From contig CAMGAZ010000092.1 of NCBI GenBank assembly GCA_946008205.1, positions 1 to 6,321 of the forward strand: 6,321 bases of DNA, given 5' to 3'. A model generated the notes under the pieces. The model was not told where the DNA came from, did no database searches, and saw only the letters and a list, made by a program, of their open reading frames with translations. This DNA comes from an uncultured Clostridium sp. GTDB lineage: Bacteria; Bacillota; Clostridia; TANB77; CAG-508. This document shows positions 1 through 5,396 of this stretch, in pieces. Each line of letters starts with the position of its first letter. Position 1 is the first letter of the stretch. A program made the position numbers and the translations under genes.

Positions 1-86
1 AATAATTATTCCTTTCGTAAAAACATATAAAATTTATAACACAATAATTCTAAAAAAATCAAATTATGAATATAAAAATAGAAATA

Positions 87-96
87 TCGTATACGA
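87..96. promoter_or_regulatory. Perfect 10-bp palindrome, possible operator
   Basis: TCGTATACGA is a perfect inverted repeat and stands out in an otherwise nearly pure A/T leader. It lies about 30 bp upstream of a TATAAT hexamer and 64 bp before the first gene, where an operator could sit. A second half-site, TTTCGTA at 13-19, matches the reverse complement of the right arm. No regulator is encoded in this operon, so function is unknown and a chance palindrome is possible. Confidence 0.3.
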
Positions 97-99
97 AAA

Positions 100-130
100 T
101 TAGCATAAATAGAGAAACAAAGAATATAAT
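100..130 (+). promoter_or_regulatory. Candidate sigma-A promoter for the orf1-methyltransferase-rluA operon
   Basis: A perfect -10 hexamer TATAAT lies at 125-130, 30 bp before the start of the first gene. The best -35 match is TTAGCA at 100-105 with a long 19-bp spacer, so the -35 part is weak. In such AT-rich DNA a TATAAT can occur by chance; position relative to the gene is the main support. Confidence 0.35.
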
Positions 131-159
131 TTTAATATGAAAATATAGGGAGGATGAAC

Positions 160-366
160 ATGGAGTATTCTAAAGATATAATATTAAGAATTAATTATCC
201 AAGAAAGGAAAAAATTGTACAAGCGTGTGCTAAAGAAAAGAAAATAACAAATTTATGGAAAAAACACAAAGTAATAGCGACAATATCAACAATATGTGGT
301 ATACTAATAGTGTTAGATTGCATACTTGTATACAACTTCATAGAGTTATTGCAAGTATTAGCTTAA
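160..366 (+). CDS. Hypothetical small single-helix membrane protein (68 aa)
   Basis: Not a family I recognise. The predicted product has a charged, lysine-rich N-terminal part (residues 1-37, with KEKIVQACAKEKKITNLWKKHK) followed by one long hydrophobic stretch (about 38-66, ending LQVLA), consistent with a single membrane anchor whose basic half stays in the cytoplasm. I chose ATG 160 over ATG 154 because the ribosome binding site AGGGAGG (147-153) abuts 154 and leaves a proper 6-nt gap to 160. It stops 20 nt before the methyltransferase start and is probably co-transcribed with it. Two cysteines (C23 and C46) are present but form no known metal motif. The strong ribosome binding site argues for a real gene; function is unknown. 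Confidence 0.7.
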   Translation: MEYSKDIILRINYPRKEKIVQACAKEKKITNLWKKHKVIATISTICGILIVLDCILVYNFIELLQVLA

Positions 367-386
367 CATATATAGGAGATGTAAAA

Positions 387-1283
387 ATGAAATTAGCAAA
401 TAGTTGGAAAGATTATGAAATATTGGATATGGCAAATGGTGAAAAGTTAGAAAGATGGAAGGATATTGTTTTAGTAAGACCGGATCCACAAATAATATGG
501 AAAGAAAAGCAATTCGCAGAAAAGTGGAAAAATGCTGATGCCAGATATGATAGAAGCAGTTCTGGAGGAGGCCATTGGGAATATAAAAAACATATTCCGG
601 GAAGTTGGCAGATAAAATATAAAAATTTAACATTCAATATAAAACCCATGGGATTCAAACATACGGGAATATTTCCAGAGCAGGCAGTTAACTGGGATTG
701 GATGATGGACAAGATATCAAATACAATAAAGGATGAAAAAAAAGAAGTAAAAGTTCTAAATTTATTTGCATATACTGGAGGCGCGACTGTGGCATGTCTT
801 GCCGCAGGAGCTGCGGTTTGTCATGTTGATAGTTCAAAGGGAATGGTGTCATGGGCTAAGGAAAATGTAATATCTTCCGGATTACAAGATAGACCTGTAA
901 GATACATAGTAGATGATGTGATAAAATTTGTGAATAGAGAAATTCGCAGAGGCAACAAATATGATGCTATTATTATGGATCCACCATCTTATGGTAGAGG
1001 AGCGAATGGTGAAGTTTGGAAATTCGAAGAAAATATACCAGAGTTAATTAATTTATGCATGAAAGTCTTATCAGACAAACCAGTATTCTTTTTGATAAAC
1101 TCTTATACTACAGGAATATCTAGCATGGTATTAGAGAATATATTAAAAATGAATATGAAAAATAAATTTGGAAAAAAATTCTTACAAGGTAAATTTGAAA
1201 ATGGAGAAATAGGATTACCAATGACAAATTCTGAATTAGTATTGCCTTGTGGAATTTATGCAAAATGGGAAAATAAGATATAG
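387..1283 (+). CDS. Class I SAM-dependent methyltransferase, RlmI/COG1092-like (probable rRNA methyltransferase)
   Basis: A 298-residue Rossmann-fold methyltransferase. The N-terminal part (1-115) carries the family's conserved run RPDPQIIW (31-38) and a KHTGIFPEQ segment (91-99) that precedes the SAM domain. Motif I is LNLFAYTGG (124-132), the motif II acidic residue is D148 in HVDSS, and motif IV is DPPSYGRG (198-205). These match the RlmI-type group whose known members methylate 23S rRNA cytosine-C5, but the N-terminal PUA RNA-binding domain of RlmI is absent, so the substrate is not certain. Cys288 lies in a conserved-looking C-terminal LVLPCGIYAKW stretch. The reading frame is open upstream to 255, overlapping orf1, but ATG 387 is preferred because AGGAG at 374-378 lies 8 nt before it and the family similarity begins here. 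It is followed 14 nt later by a pseudouridine synthase, consistent with an RNA-modification operon. Confidence 0.88.
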   Translation: MKLANSWKDYEILDMANGEKLERWKDIVLVRPDPQIIWKEKQFAEKWKNADARYDRSSSGGGHWEYKKHIPGSWQIKYKNLTFNIKPMGFKHTGIFPEQAVNWDWMMDKISNTIKDEKKEVKVLNLFAYTGGATVACLAAGAAVCHVDSSKGMVSWAKENVISSGLQDRPVRYIVDDVIKFVNREIRRGNKYDAIIMDPPSYGRGANGEVWKFEENIPELINLCMKVLSDKPVFFLINSYTTGISSMVLENILKMNMKNKFGKKFLQGKFENGEIGLPMTNSELVLPCGIYAKWENKI

Positions 1284-1297
1284 AGAGAAAATTGTTA

Positions 1298-2014
1298 ATG
1301 GAAGAGAGAAAATTAGAAAATAAAATAAAATTAAACGTAATATATGAGGATAACCACATTATAGTAGTAGAAAAGCCCGTGAATATACCGTCACAAGGTG
1401 ATAAAACGGGCGATATTGACATGCTTACTATTATAAAACAATATCTAAAAGAAAAGTACAATAAACCTGGAAATGTTTATCTAGGACTTGTACATAGACT
1501 TGATAGACCTGTAGGAGGAGTAATGGTATTTGCTAAAACTTCGAAAGCGGCAGCTAGACTAAGTGAACAAGTAAGAGAAAAGATATTTAGAAAAAAGTAT
1601 TTAGTAATTGTAAATGGAAAATTTAAAGATAATAAAGGAGTGCTAGAAGACTACTTACTTAAGAACGAAAAAACAAATATGAGCAGAGTAGTGACAGAAG
1701 AGACAAAAAGTGCAAAATATGCAAAACTAGATTATGAAGTACTTAAATACGATTCAGAGCTGAATTTATCGGTATTGAGGATAAATTTATATACAGGAAG
1801 ACATCATCAAATAAGAGTACAATTATCTAGCAGAGGACATAGCATATATGGAGATCAAAAATATGGGGGTAGAGGACATGGTAAGCAAATCTGCTTGTGG
1901 GCTTATGAACTTACGATACAACATCCTATAACAAAGGAAGAAATGAGCTTTAAAGCTTTACCAGACAAAGAAAAAAGTTGGAAGATATTAGATGGAATTA
2001 AAGGATTAGACTAG
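1298..2014 (+). CDS. RluA-family RNA pseudouridine synthase
   Basis: Converts specific uridines in rRNA or tRNA to pseudouridine; the target cannot be told from sequence. The catalytic domain begins almost at once (NVIYEDNHIIVVEKP, residues 13-27), so there is no N-terminal S4 domain. The catalytic motif is HRLDR (66-70) with the nucleophilic Asp69, followed by PVGGVMVFAKTSKAA. The second hallmark is TGRHHQIRVQLS (166-177), with His where RluA/RluD have Thr in TGRTHQIR. The 238-residue length suits a short, single-domain RluA member. The start is uncertain: ATG 1298 and TTG 1292 are in the same frame, and the only Shine-Dalgarno-like sequence is a weak AGAGAG at 1282-1287, so translation may depend on ribosomes finishing the methyltransferase (stop at 1281-1283). 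Last gene of its operon; the terminator overlaps its stop codon. Confidence 0.92.
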   Translation: MEERKLENKIKLNVIYEDNHIIVVEKPVNIPSQGDKTGDIDMLTIIKQYLKEKYNKPGNVYLGLVHRLDRPVGGVMVFAKTSKAAARLSEQVREKIFRKKYLVIVNGKFKDNKGVLEDYLLKNEKTNMSRVVTEETKSAKYAKLDYEVLKYDSELNLSVLRINLYTGRHHQIRVQLSSRGHSIYGDQKYGGRGHGKQICLWAYELTIQHPITKEEMSFKALPDKEKSWKILDGIKGLD

Positions 2015-2037
2015 ATTAAGATAGTCTAATTTTTTTT
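2005..2037 (+). terminator. Intrinsic terminator overlapping the rluA-family stop codon
   Basis: The arms ATTAGACTA (2005-2013) and TAGTCTAAT (2022-2030) form a perfect 9-bp stem with an 8-nt loop, followed directly by a run of seven T (2031-2037). The TAG stop (2012-2014) lies inside the upstream arm, so the last codons double as the terminator stem. It separates the RNA-modification operon from agrB. Confidence 0.88.
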
Positions 2038-2130
2038 GAAATAAAAGCTTTTAAATAAAAAACAAAACAGTATTTATGGCAAAATATATAAAGGAATATT
2101 TTATAAAAGTGCTAAATTTATATATGTAAT

Positions 2131-2162
2131 TTGAAGAAGACACGAAAAAAGAAAATTATATG
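2131..2162 (+). promoter_or_regulatory. Weak candidate promoter region for agrBD
   Basis: No consensus sigma-A promoter is visible in the 230 bp before agrB. The best pair is TTGAAG (2131-2136) with TATATG (2157-2162) and a 20-bp spacer. Over-long spacers are known for the AgrA-activated staphylococcal agr promoters, so a weak, activator-dependent promoter is plausible, but the match is poor. The same gap holds a 12-bp palindrome TAAAAGCTTTTA (2042-2053) and three copies of ATATGTAA (2122, 2158, 2217). Confidence 0.2.
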
Positions 2163-2244
2163 TAAAAAAACACAGGATTTATAAAAAAATGAAAATAATT
2201 GTCAAAATATATTGTAATATGTAAGAAATTAAAAGGAGAGCCAA

Positions 2245-2859
2245 ATGATAGACAAAATTTGCGAGAACTTGACCAATAAAATTCAAAAAGAAATGCCAGA
2301 AATAAGCGACGAAAGAGCAGAAATAATAAAATATGGTTTGCAACTGATAATTGGAGAAATTCCAAAAGTTATATTATTAATCTTAGTCGCAATTATAATG
2401 AAAATTGGATGGTTAGTAATATTTGCATATTTAACTATGTTACCATACAAAATTGTAGCAGGAGGGTTTCATTTAAAAACTCATATTGGATGCACGATAG
2501 GAACTTTTGTTGTTTATTTTGGTAATGTTCTAATCAGTAAGAATTTATTATTGCAACCAATATATATAAAATATATTATAGTTGGAGTAGTATGGATTAT
2601 ATCAATAATAATGATTTCTCTATATGCACCAGCAGACACAATAAATTTACCAATATTAAGAAAAAAGGAAAGAAAGACAAAAAAGATATTATCATACATA
2701 TTTGCAACAATCACGTTAATTGTAGCAATTTTAGTAAATAACAATACATTATCAAATATATTAATTTTAAATGTTTTAATAGAATCAATATCAATATCAA
2801 AATTAGCATACAAATTAACCAAAAATGAATATGGATATATAACATATGCAAATGATTAA
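2245..2859 (+). CDS. agrB: AgrB-like membrane peptidase that processes the AgrD pro-peptide
   Basis: AgrB is an integral-membrane cysteine endopeptidase that cleaves the C-terminal tail from AgrD and forms the thiolactone ring. The catalytic pair is visible as His76 and Cys83 in GGFHLKTHIGC (73-83), at the family's seven-residue spacing. Hydrophobic segments lie at about 32-53, 55-70, 84-98, 105-127, 149-164 and 169-186. A clostridial-type APADTINLPI element (128-137) precedes a basic cytoplasmic run RKKERKTKK (139-147). The 204-residue length is normal for the family. AGGAG (2234-2238) lies 6 nt before ATG 2245. agrD follows after a 67-nt gap that contains a hairpin. The protein is complete, with no sign of decay. 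Confidence 0.95.
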   Translation: MIDKICENLTNKIQKEMPEISDERAEIIKYGLQLIIGEIPKVILLILVAIIMKIGWLVIFAYLTMLPYKIVAGGFHLKTHIGCTIGTFVVYFGNVLISKNLLLQPIYIKYIIVGVVWIISIIMISLYAPADTINLPILRKKERKTKKILSYIFATITLIVAILVNNNTLSNILILNVLIESISISKLAYKLTKNEYGYITYAND

Positions 2860-2871
2860 ATTGATTAATAT

Positions 2872-2890
2872 AGCATTAGCCGGCAATGCT
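2872..2890 (+). promoter_or_regulatory. Hairpin in the agrB-agrD gap
   Basis: The arms AGCATT (2872-2877) and AATGCT (2885-2890) pair around the loop AGCCGGC, the most GC-rich spot in the local sequence. Only TTTATTATAAAA follows, so there is no proper T-run and it is at most a leaky terminator. It could also be an mRNA processing or stability element that raises agrD output relative to agrB. The agrD ribosome binding site begins 20 nt downstream and is not sequestered by this stem. Confidence 0.45.
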
Positions 2891-2926
2891 TTATTATAAA
2901 AAGAACTACAGGAGGAGGAAACTATT

Positions 2927-3046
2927 ATGTTAAAATTATTAGTTAAAATTGCTGAAAAATATGCAAAATCTACAAATACAGCTTGCGTTTTATGGGGAGT
3001 ATTTCATCAACCAAAGATGCCAGCTTCATTAATAAAGAAAGACTAA
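2927..3046 (+). CDS. agrD: AgrD-like cyclic autoinducer pro-peptide (39 aa)
   Basis: Precursor of the secreted cyclic peptide signal. The first 16 residues (MLKLLVKIAEKYAKST) form a basic amphipathic leader that would bind the membrane. The only cysteine is Cys20, in TACVLWGVF, and would supply the ring thiol. After it comes HQPKMPASLIKKD, the proline- and charge-containing tail that AgrB removes in this family. AGGAGGAGG (2910-2918) lies 8 nt before ATG 2927 and is the strongest ribosome binding site in the window, fitting a highly made peptide. It directly follows agrB in the same orientation. The mature peptide cannot be fixed from sequence: Cys20 to the HQPK motif is six residues, against the four residues that separate Cys from the tail in staphylococcal AgrD-I and Listeria AgrD. 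Confidence 0.93.
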   Translation: MLKLLVKIAEKYAKSTNTACVLWGVFHQPKMPASLIKKD

Positions 3047-3069
3047 ATTATATAAATAATAACAACTTT

Positions 3070-3103
3070 AAAACAAGATAGCCTATAAACTATCTTGTTT
3101 TTA
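3070..3103. terminator. Bidirectional terminator between convergent agrBD and agrAC
   Basis: The arms AAAACAAGATAG (3070-3081) and CTATCTTGTTTT (3090-3101) form a perfect 12-bp stem with an 8-nt loop. Reading rightwards it ends agrBD with a T-run; reading leftwards the complementary T-run ends the agrAC transcript. The agrC stop codon (3101-3103, minus strand) overlaps one arm. It lies 23 bp past the agrD stop. Confidence 0.88.
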
Positions 3104-4450
3104 TTCATTATATATTTCAATTTGTTGTTTAAAAAATTCTTCGTTTTTACTTGTAAAACGTGCCAAGTTTTTATGCTTTTTTATTATTCTATCTACTTCC
3201 CATAATCCAAGTCCTGTATTATTAGGCTTTGTAGAGTAACCTTTTTCCGAAATCTTATCCAGATTGATATCTTTCTCTTTATATGTATTTTCAATTATTA
3301 GTAGTTGTCTGTGTTGCTTTACATCATTTCTAATAACTACATTAATTAACTTATTATCACACTCTGAAGCTGCCTCTATTGCGTTATCCATGAGTATTCC
3401 TAATATTCTCGTAAATTCGTAAATACCCATATGCAAATTTTTAAAATCAATAAAAGACTCCAAGCTAATTTTTATGCCTAAACTATCAGCTCTATAGTAT
3501 TTATTTGCAAGAACGGAATATACAGATGGACTATTTATTACCTCTGGGTTTAAAGAACCCAAGTTGCTAACTTGCTTACAGTCTTGTAGTAACTGCTTGT
3601 AATACTTTCGTAGCCCCTCCATGTCGTTAGTATCTACATATCCTCCAATGCCAGATACTATATTAGCAAAGTCGTGTTTAAAAGCCCTGATGTTATCATG
3701 TAAGATTTGCAAAGTTTTATTATATAACTTTTCCTGTTCTAGGTCCTCTTCGACTTTTTCTAATTTCATAGTTTTGACCATACTAAAAGTACTAATGAAG
3801 AAATATGACATTAAAGATAAAATATTAATAAATATAATAAAAGTAGGCAAACTGTTATAGTAAAAAACTATTAAATACATTTGAATAAATATTGCAACAA
3901 TAGCAATTAATGTATTTGATAAGAGAATTATCTTATTTTTCTTATTTATAGTGTCCAAAATATTAATATTAAAATGAAGATGCTTCATTAGTTTGTAAAT
4001 CAAAAATAATATAAAGTATATTGACAAAGTAATAACGAATCTAAACAATGGAATGTTAGCGCATACTGAATATTCCATATTAAATATAATTAAAAACAAT
4101 CTGGCAAATATCATTTCAAGTATGGAAATAAAGACAATAGGAATAAATTCGGCGACCAGACTTTTTAAAAAGCTAATTTTAAACACACACATAATTATGA
4201 TAGGCATTGCGACTAAAGTAATAATATTACTATAAGGTTTAGAGATTACAATTGAACATAAAGAACCCAGTAGGGAGCCTAGTAAAATATAAGCTAACTT
4301 TTGTTTCTTTGTAGCAGTAATATTTAAAATAGTAAGGAATAACTCCATAGTAAGTGGCATTTCTATAAACAGAAATAAAACCAGCATGATGTTTATTATA
4401 GTTGTATTTTCAGTAGTCAAAGCTACCCATATGTTATTTAATATTTCCAT
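3101..4450 (-). CDS. agrC: AgrC-like quorum-sensing histidine kinase (GHKL ATPase domain)
   Basis: Membrane sensor expected to bind the mature AgrD peptide and phosphorylate the neighbouring response regulator. Residues 1 to about 225 are very hydrophobic, with roughly six to seven membrane helices, as in the AgrC sensor region. A charged coiled-coil-like linker (about 226-250) leads to the phosphoacceptor His259 in LHDNIRAFKHDFAN, the typical HPK10 form. The ATPase domain shows an N-box at LMDNAIEAA (353-361, Asn356) and a G-box at STKPNNTGLGLWEV (406-419). The 449-residue length is normal. GGAGG (4463-4467, minus strand) lies 12 nt before the start, and the first 17 nt overlap the 3' end of agrA, so the pair is probably translationally coupled. 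Its stop codon lies in the shared terminator. Confidence 0.93.
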   Translation of the reverse strand: MEILNNIWVALTTENTTIINIMLVLFLFIEMPLTMELFLTILNITATKKQKLAYILLGSLLGSLCSIVISKPYSNIITLVAMPIIIMCVFKISFLKSLVAEFIPIVFISILEMIFARLFLIIFNMEYSVCANIPLFRFVITLSIYFILFLIYKLMKHLHFNINILDTINKKNKIILLSNTLIAIVAIFIQMYLIVFYYNSLPTFIIFINILSLMSYFFISTFSMVKTMKLEKVEEDLEQEKLYNKTLQILHDNIRAFKHDFANIVSGIGGYVDTNDMEGLRKYYKQLLQDCKQVSNLGSLNPEVINSPSVYSVLANKYYRADSLGIKISLESFIDFKNLHMGIYEFTRILGILMDNAIEAASECDNKLINVVIRNDVKQHRQLLIIENTYKEKDINLDKISEKGYSTKPNNTGLGLWEVDRIIKKHKNLARFTSKNEEFFKQQIEIYNE

Positions 4451-5153
4451 AATTATTTAAAACCTCCATGAAATTATTTTTGTATTTTGGACCAATAAAA
4501 CATGTCGAATTCGATGAACATTTAAAGAATATCGTATTATTCGTCAAATCAACATTACTAATATTGTGTATATTAACAATAAATGACTTGTGGCATCTTA
4601 CGAAATTATTTGGAAGAGACTTGCTAATTTTTGTAAAGGATCCATAAGTTTGTATATTTGAGGAACTCAAGCAATATATGGCTCTCATGCCGTCTTTTTG
4701 AATATAATTAATTAAATTTTGATTTATTAAGTACTTCTTATTGCTTAAAGTTATGAATTTCTGTGTATTAGAATTAATATCTTCAAACAGCCTAAGAACT
4801 GTTTTTTCCAACTTTGATAAAGAAAAAGGCTTTTGAATGAAATCAAATGTTTTACATTCAAAAGCAGATATAATGTATTCAAAATGCCCAGTAATAAAAA
4901 TAATATACATAAATTTATTATTTTCTCTTATTCGTTTTGCTATGTCGATTCCATTGGATTTTGAATTCAAATCGATATCTAAGAATAAAACATCTACTTC
5001 ATTTTGACTAATAAAATTTATTAATTTACTAGCAGTATTAGTTGAAAAAACTACATTAGCATCTAAATTGTTTTTAAAGAATATGATTTCTAACATTTCC
5101 TTTAATTTTGATAATAATAGACTATTGTCATCACATAAAGCAAATTTAATCAT
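4434..5153 (-). CDS. agrA: AgrA-like response regulator with LytTR DNA-binding domain
   Basis: A 239-residue regulator. The receiver domain (about 2-122) has the acidic pair Asp8/Asp9, phosphoacceptor Asp59 in LFLDIDL, Thr88 in FITGH and Lys108 in IQKPF. The LytTR domain (about 130-235) shows the hallmark SLPNNFVRCHKSFIVNIHNI (179-198) preceded by GSFTKIS. LytTR proteins bind paired direct repeats about one 21-bp period apart; such a repeat occurs at its own promoter. The frame stays open to 5222, but ATG 5153 is the right start: the receiver fold begins MIKFALCDDN there and AGAGG (5163-5167) lies 9 nt upstream. The gene order is agrA then agrC, the reverse of the staphylococcal agrC-agrA order, with a 17-nt overlap. 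The phosphorylation partner is almost certainly the adjacent kinase. Confidence 0.93.
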   Translation of the reverse strand: MIKFALCDDNSLLLSKLKEMLEIIFFKNNLDANVVFSTNTASKLINFISQNEVDVLFLDIDLNSKSNGIDIAKRIRENNKFMYIIFITGHFEYIISAFECKTFDFIQKPFSLSKLEKTVLRLFEDINSNTQKFITLSNKKYLINQNLINYIQKDGMRAIYCLSSSNIQTYGSFTKISKSLPNNFVRCHKSFIVNIHNISNVDLTNNTIFFKCSSNSTCFIGPKYKNNFMEVLNNYGNIK

Positions 5154-5226
5154 ATGTATATACCTCTTTTCTTTTGTTGTATCAAGAAAATTAATGGAAA
5201 AAACTGTTAACCAAATAACCAAATTC

Positions 5227-5262
5227 TTCCAATTAACTTATAATATATTCCAAATAAGATAT
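5227..5262. promoter_or_regulatory. 21-bp-period direct repeat, candidate LytTR (AgrA) binding site
   Basis: TTCCAATTAACTTAT (5227-5241) recurs as TTCCAAATAAGATAT (5248-5262), 12 of 15 bases identical and exactly 21 bp apart. Two half-sites about 21-22 bp apart is how LytTR-domain regulators such as AgrA bind. The motif differs from the staphylococcal ACAGTTAAG consensus. Related CCAAATAA and CCAAATTC copies lie just left, at 5211 and 5219. The predicted agrA -10 box lies between the two main copies, so binding would most simply repress or tune agrAC, or act on the divergent side. Confidence 0.4.
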
Positions 5263-5270
5263 ATTGTCAA
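5242..5270 (-). promoter_or_regulatory. Sigma-A promoter for agrA-agrC
   Basis: On the minus strand a perfect -35 box TTGACA (5270-5265) is followed after 17 bp by a -10 box TATATT (5247-5242, five of six consensus bases). The predicted start near 5235 gives a leader of about 80 nt before agrA. The -35 box lies inside a 15-bp palindrome (5260-5274). Confidence 0.7.
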
Positions 5271-5274
5271 TATA
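5260..5274. promoter_or_regulatory. 15-bp palindrome over the agrA -35 box
   Basis: TATATTG and CAATATA are perfect inverted arms around a central T (5267). The palindrome covers the whole minus-strand -35 hexamer, so a bound protein would block agrA transcription. Eleven of 12 bases of its core (ATTGTCAATATA, 5263-5274) recur at 2198-2209 upstream of agrB. No binding protein can be named. Confidence 0.35.
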
Positions 5275-5364
5275 AAATTAAAAAAATAGCAATAAAAATG
5301 TCGAAACTTGAAAAGATATGCCATGAAATAAGAACTAAGCACGAGAATAAATTGCTTACGACAT

Positions 5365-5372
5365 CATATACT
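5365..5372 (+). promoter_or_regulatory. Possible sporulation-sigma -10 element before pdaA
   Basis: CATATACT matches the sigma-E/sigma-K style -10 form CATAnnnT and sits 25 bp before the pdaA start. No convincing -35 partner is seen 13-16 bp upstream, only an AATAAA run. In Bacillus subtilis pdaA is under sigma-G, whose -10 form fits less well here. This is a weak call. Confidence 0.2.
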
Positions 5373-5396
5373 TAAACAATAAAGGAGAATGAGTAA

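Noticed and set aside
66..140. 24-codon open frame before orf1
   Set aside because: No ribosome binding site, A/T-biased composition, and it overlaps the predicted promoter of the operon.
255..386. 44-residue N-terminal extension of the methyltransferase reading frame
   Set aside because: It overlaps orf1 in another frame and has no ribosome binding site at 255, while ATG 387 has AGGAG at the right distance and begins the conserved part of the protein.
2076..2129. 17-codon frame (MAKYIKEYFIKVLNLYM) that looks like a small amphipathic peptide near agr
   Set aside because: Tempting because agr loci can encode small amphipathic peptides, but no Shine-Dalgarno sequence precedes it and such Lys/Ile/Tyr-rich peptides arise readily from AT-rich DNA.
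2189..2224. 11-codon frame directly before agrB, possible leader peptide
   Set aside because: Only a distant AGGA precedes it, and there is no attenuator-like structure or codon run pointing to a leader peptide.
5204..5212. Staphylococcal-type AgrA half-site AACAGTTTT on the minus strand
   Set aside because: No second copy occurs 21-22 bp to either side, so it does not form a standard paired AgrA site.
5154..5222. 23-residue N-terminal extension of AgrA
   Set aside because: The receiver domain starts at MIKFALCDDN and AGAGG lies 9 nt before that ATG; the extension covers the 5' leader.
5298..5375. 25-codon frame (MSKLEKICHEIRTKHENKLL...) upstream of pdaA, with less A/T-biased codons than its surroundings
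   Set aside because: No ribosome binding site before its ATG and no recognisable family. It overlaps the likely pdaA promoter, so it is more simply non-coding, though conservation analysis could revive it.
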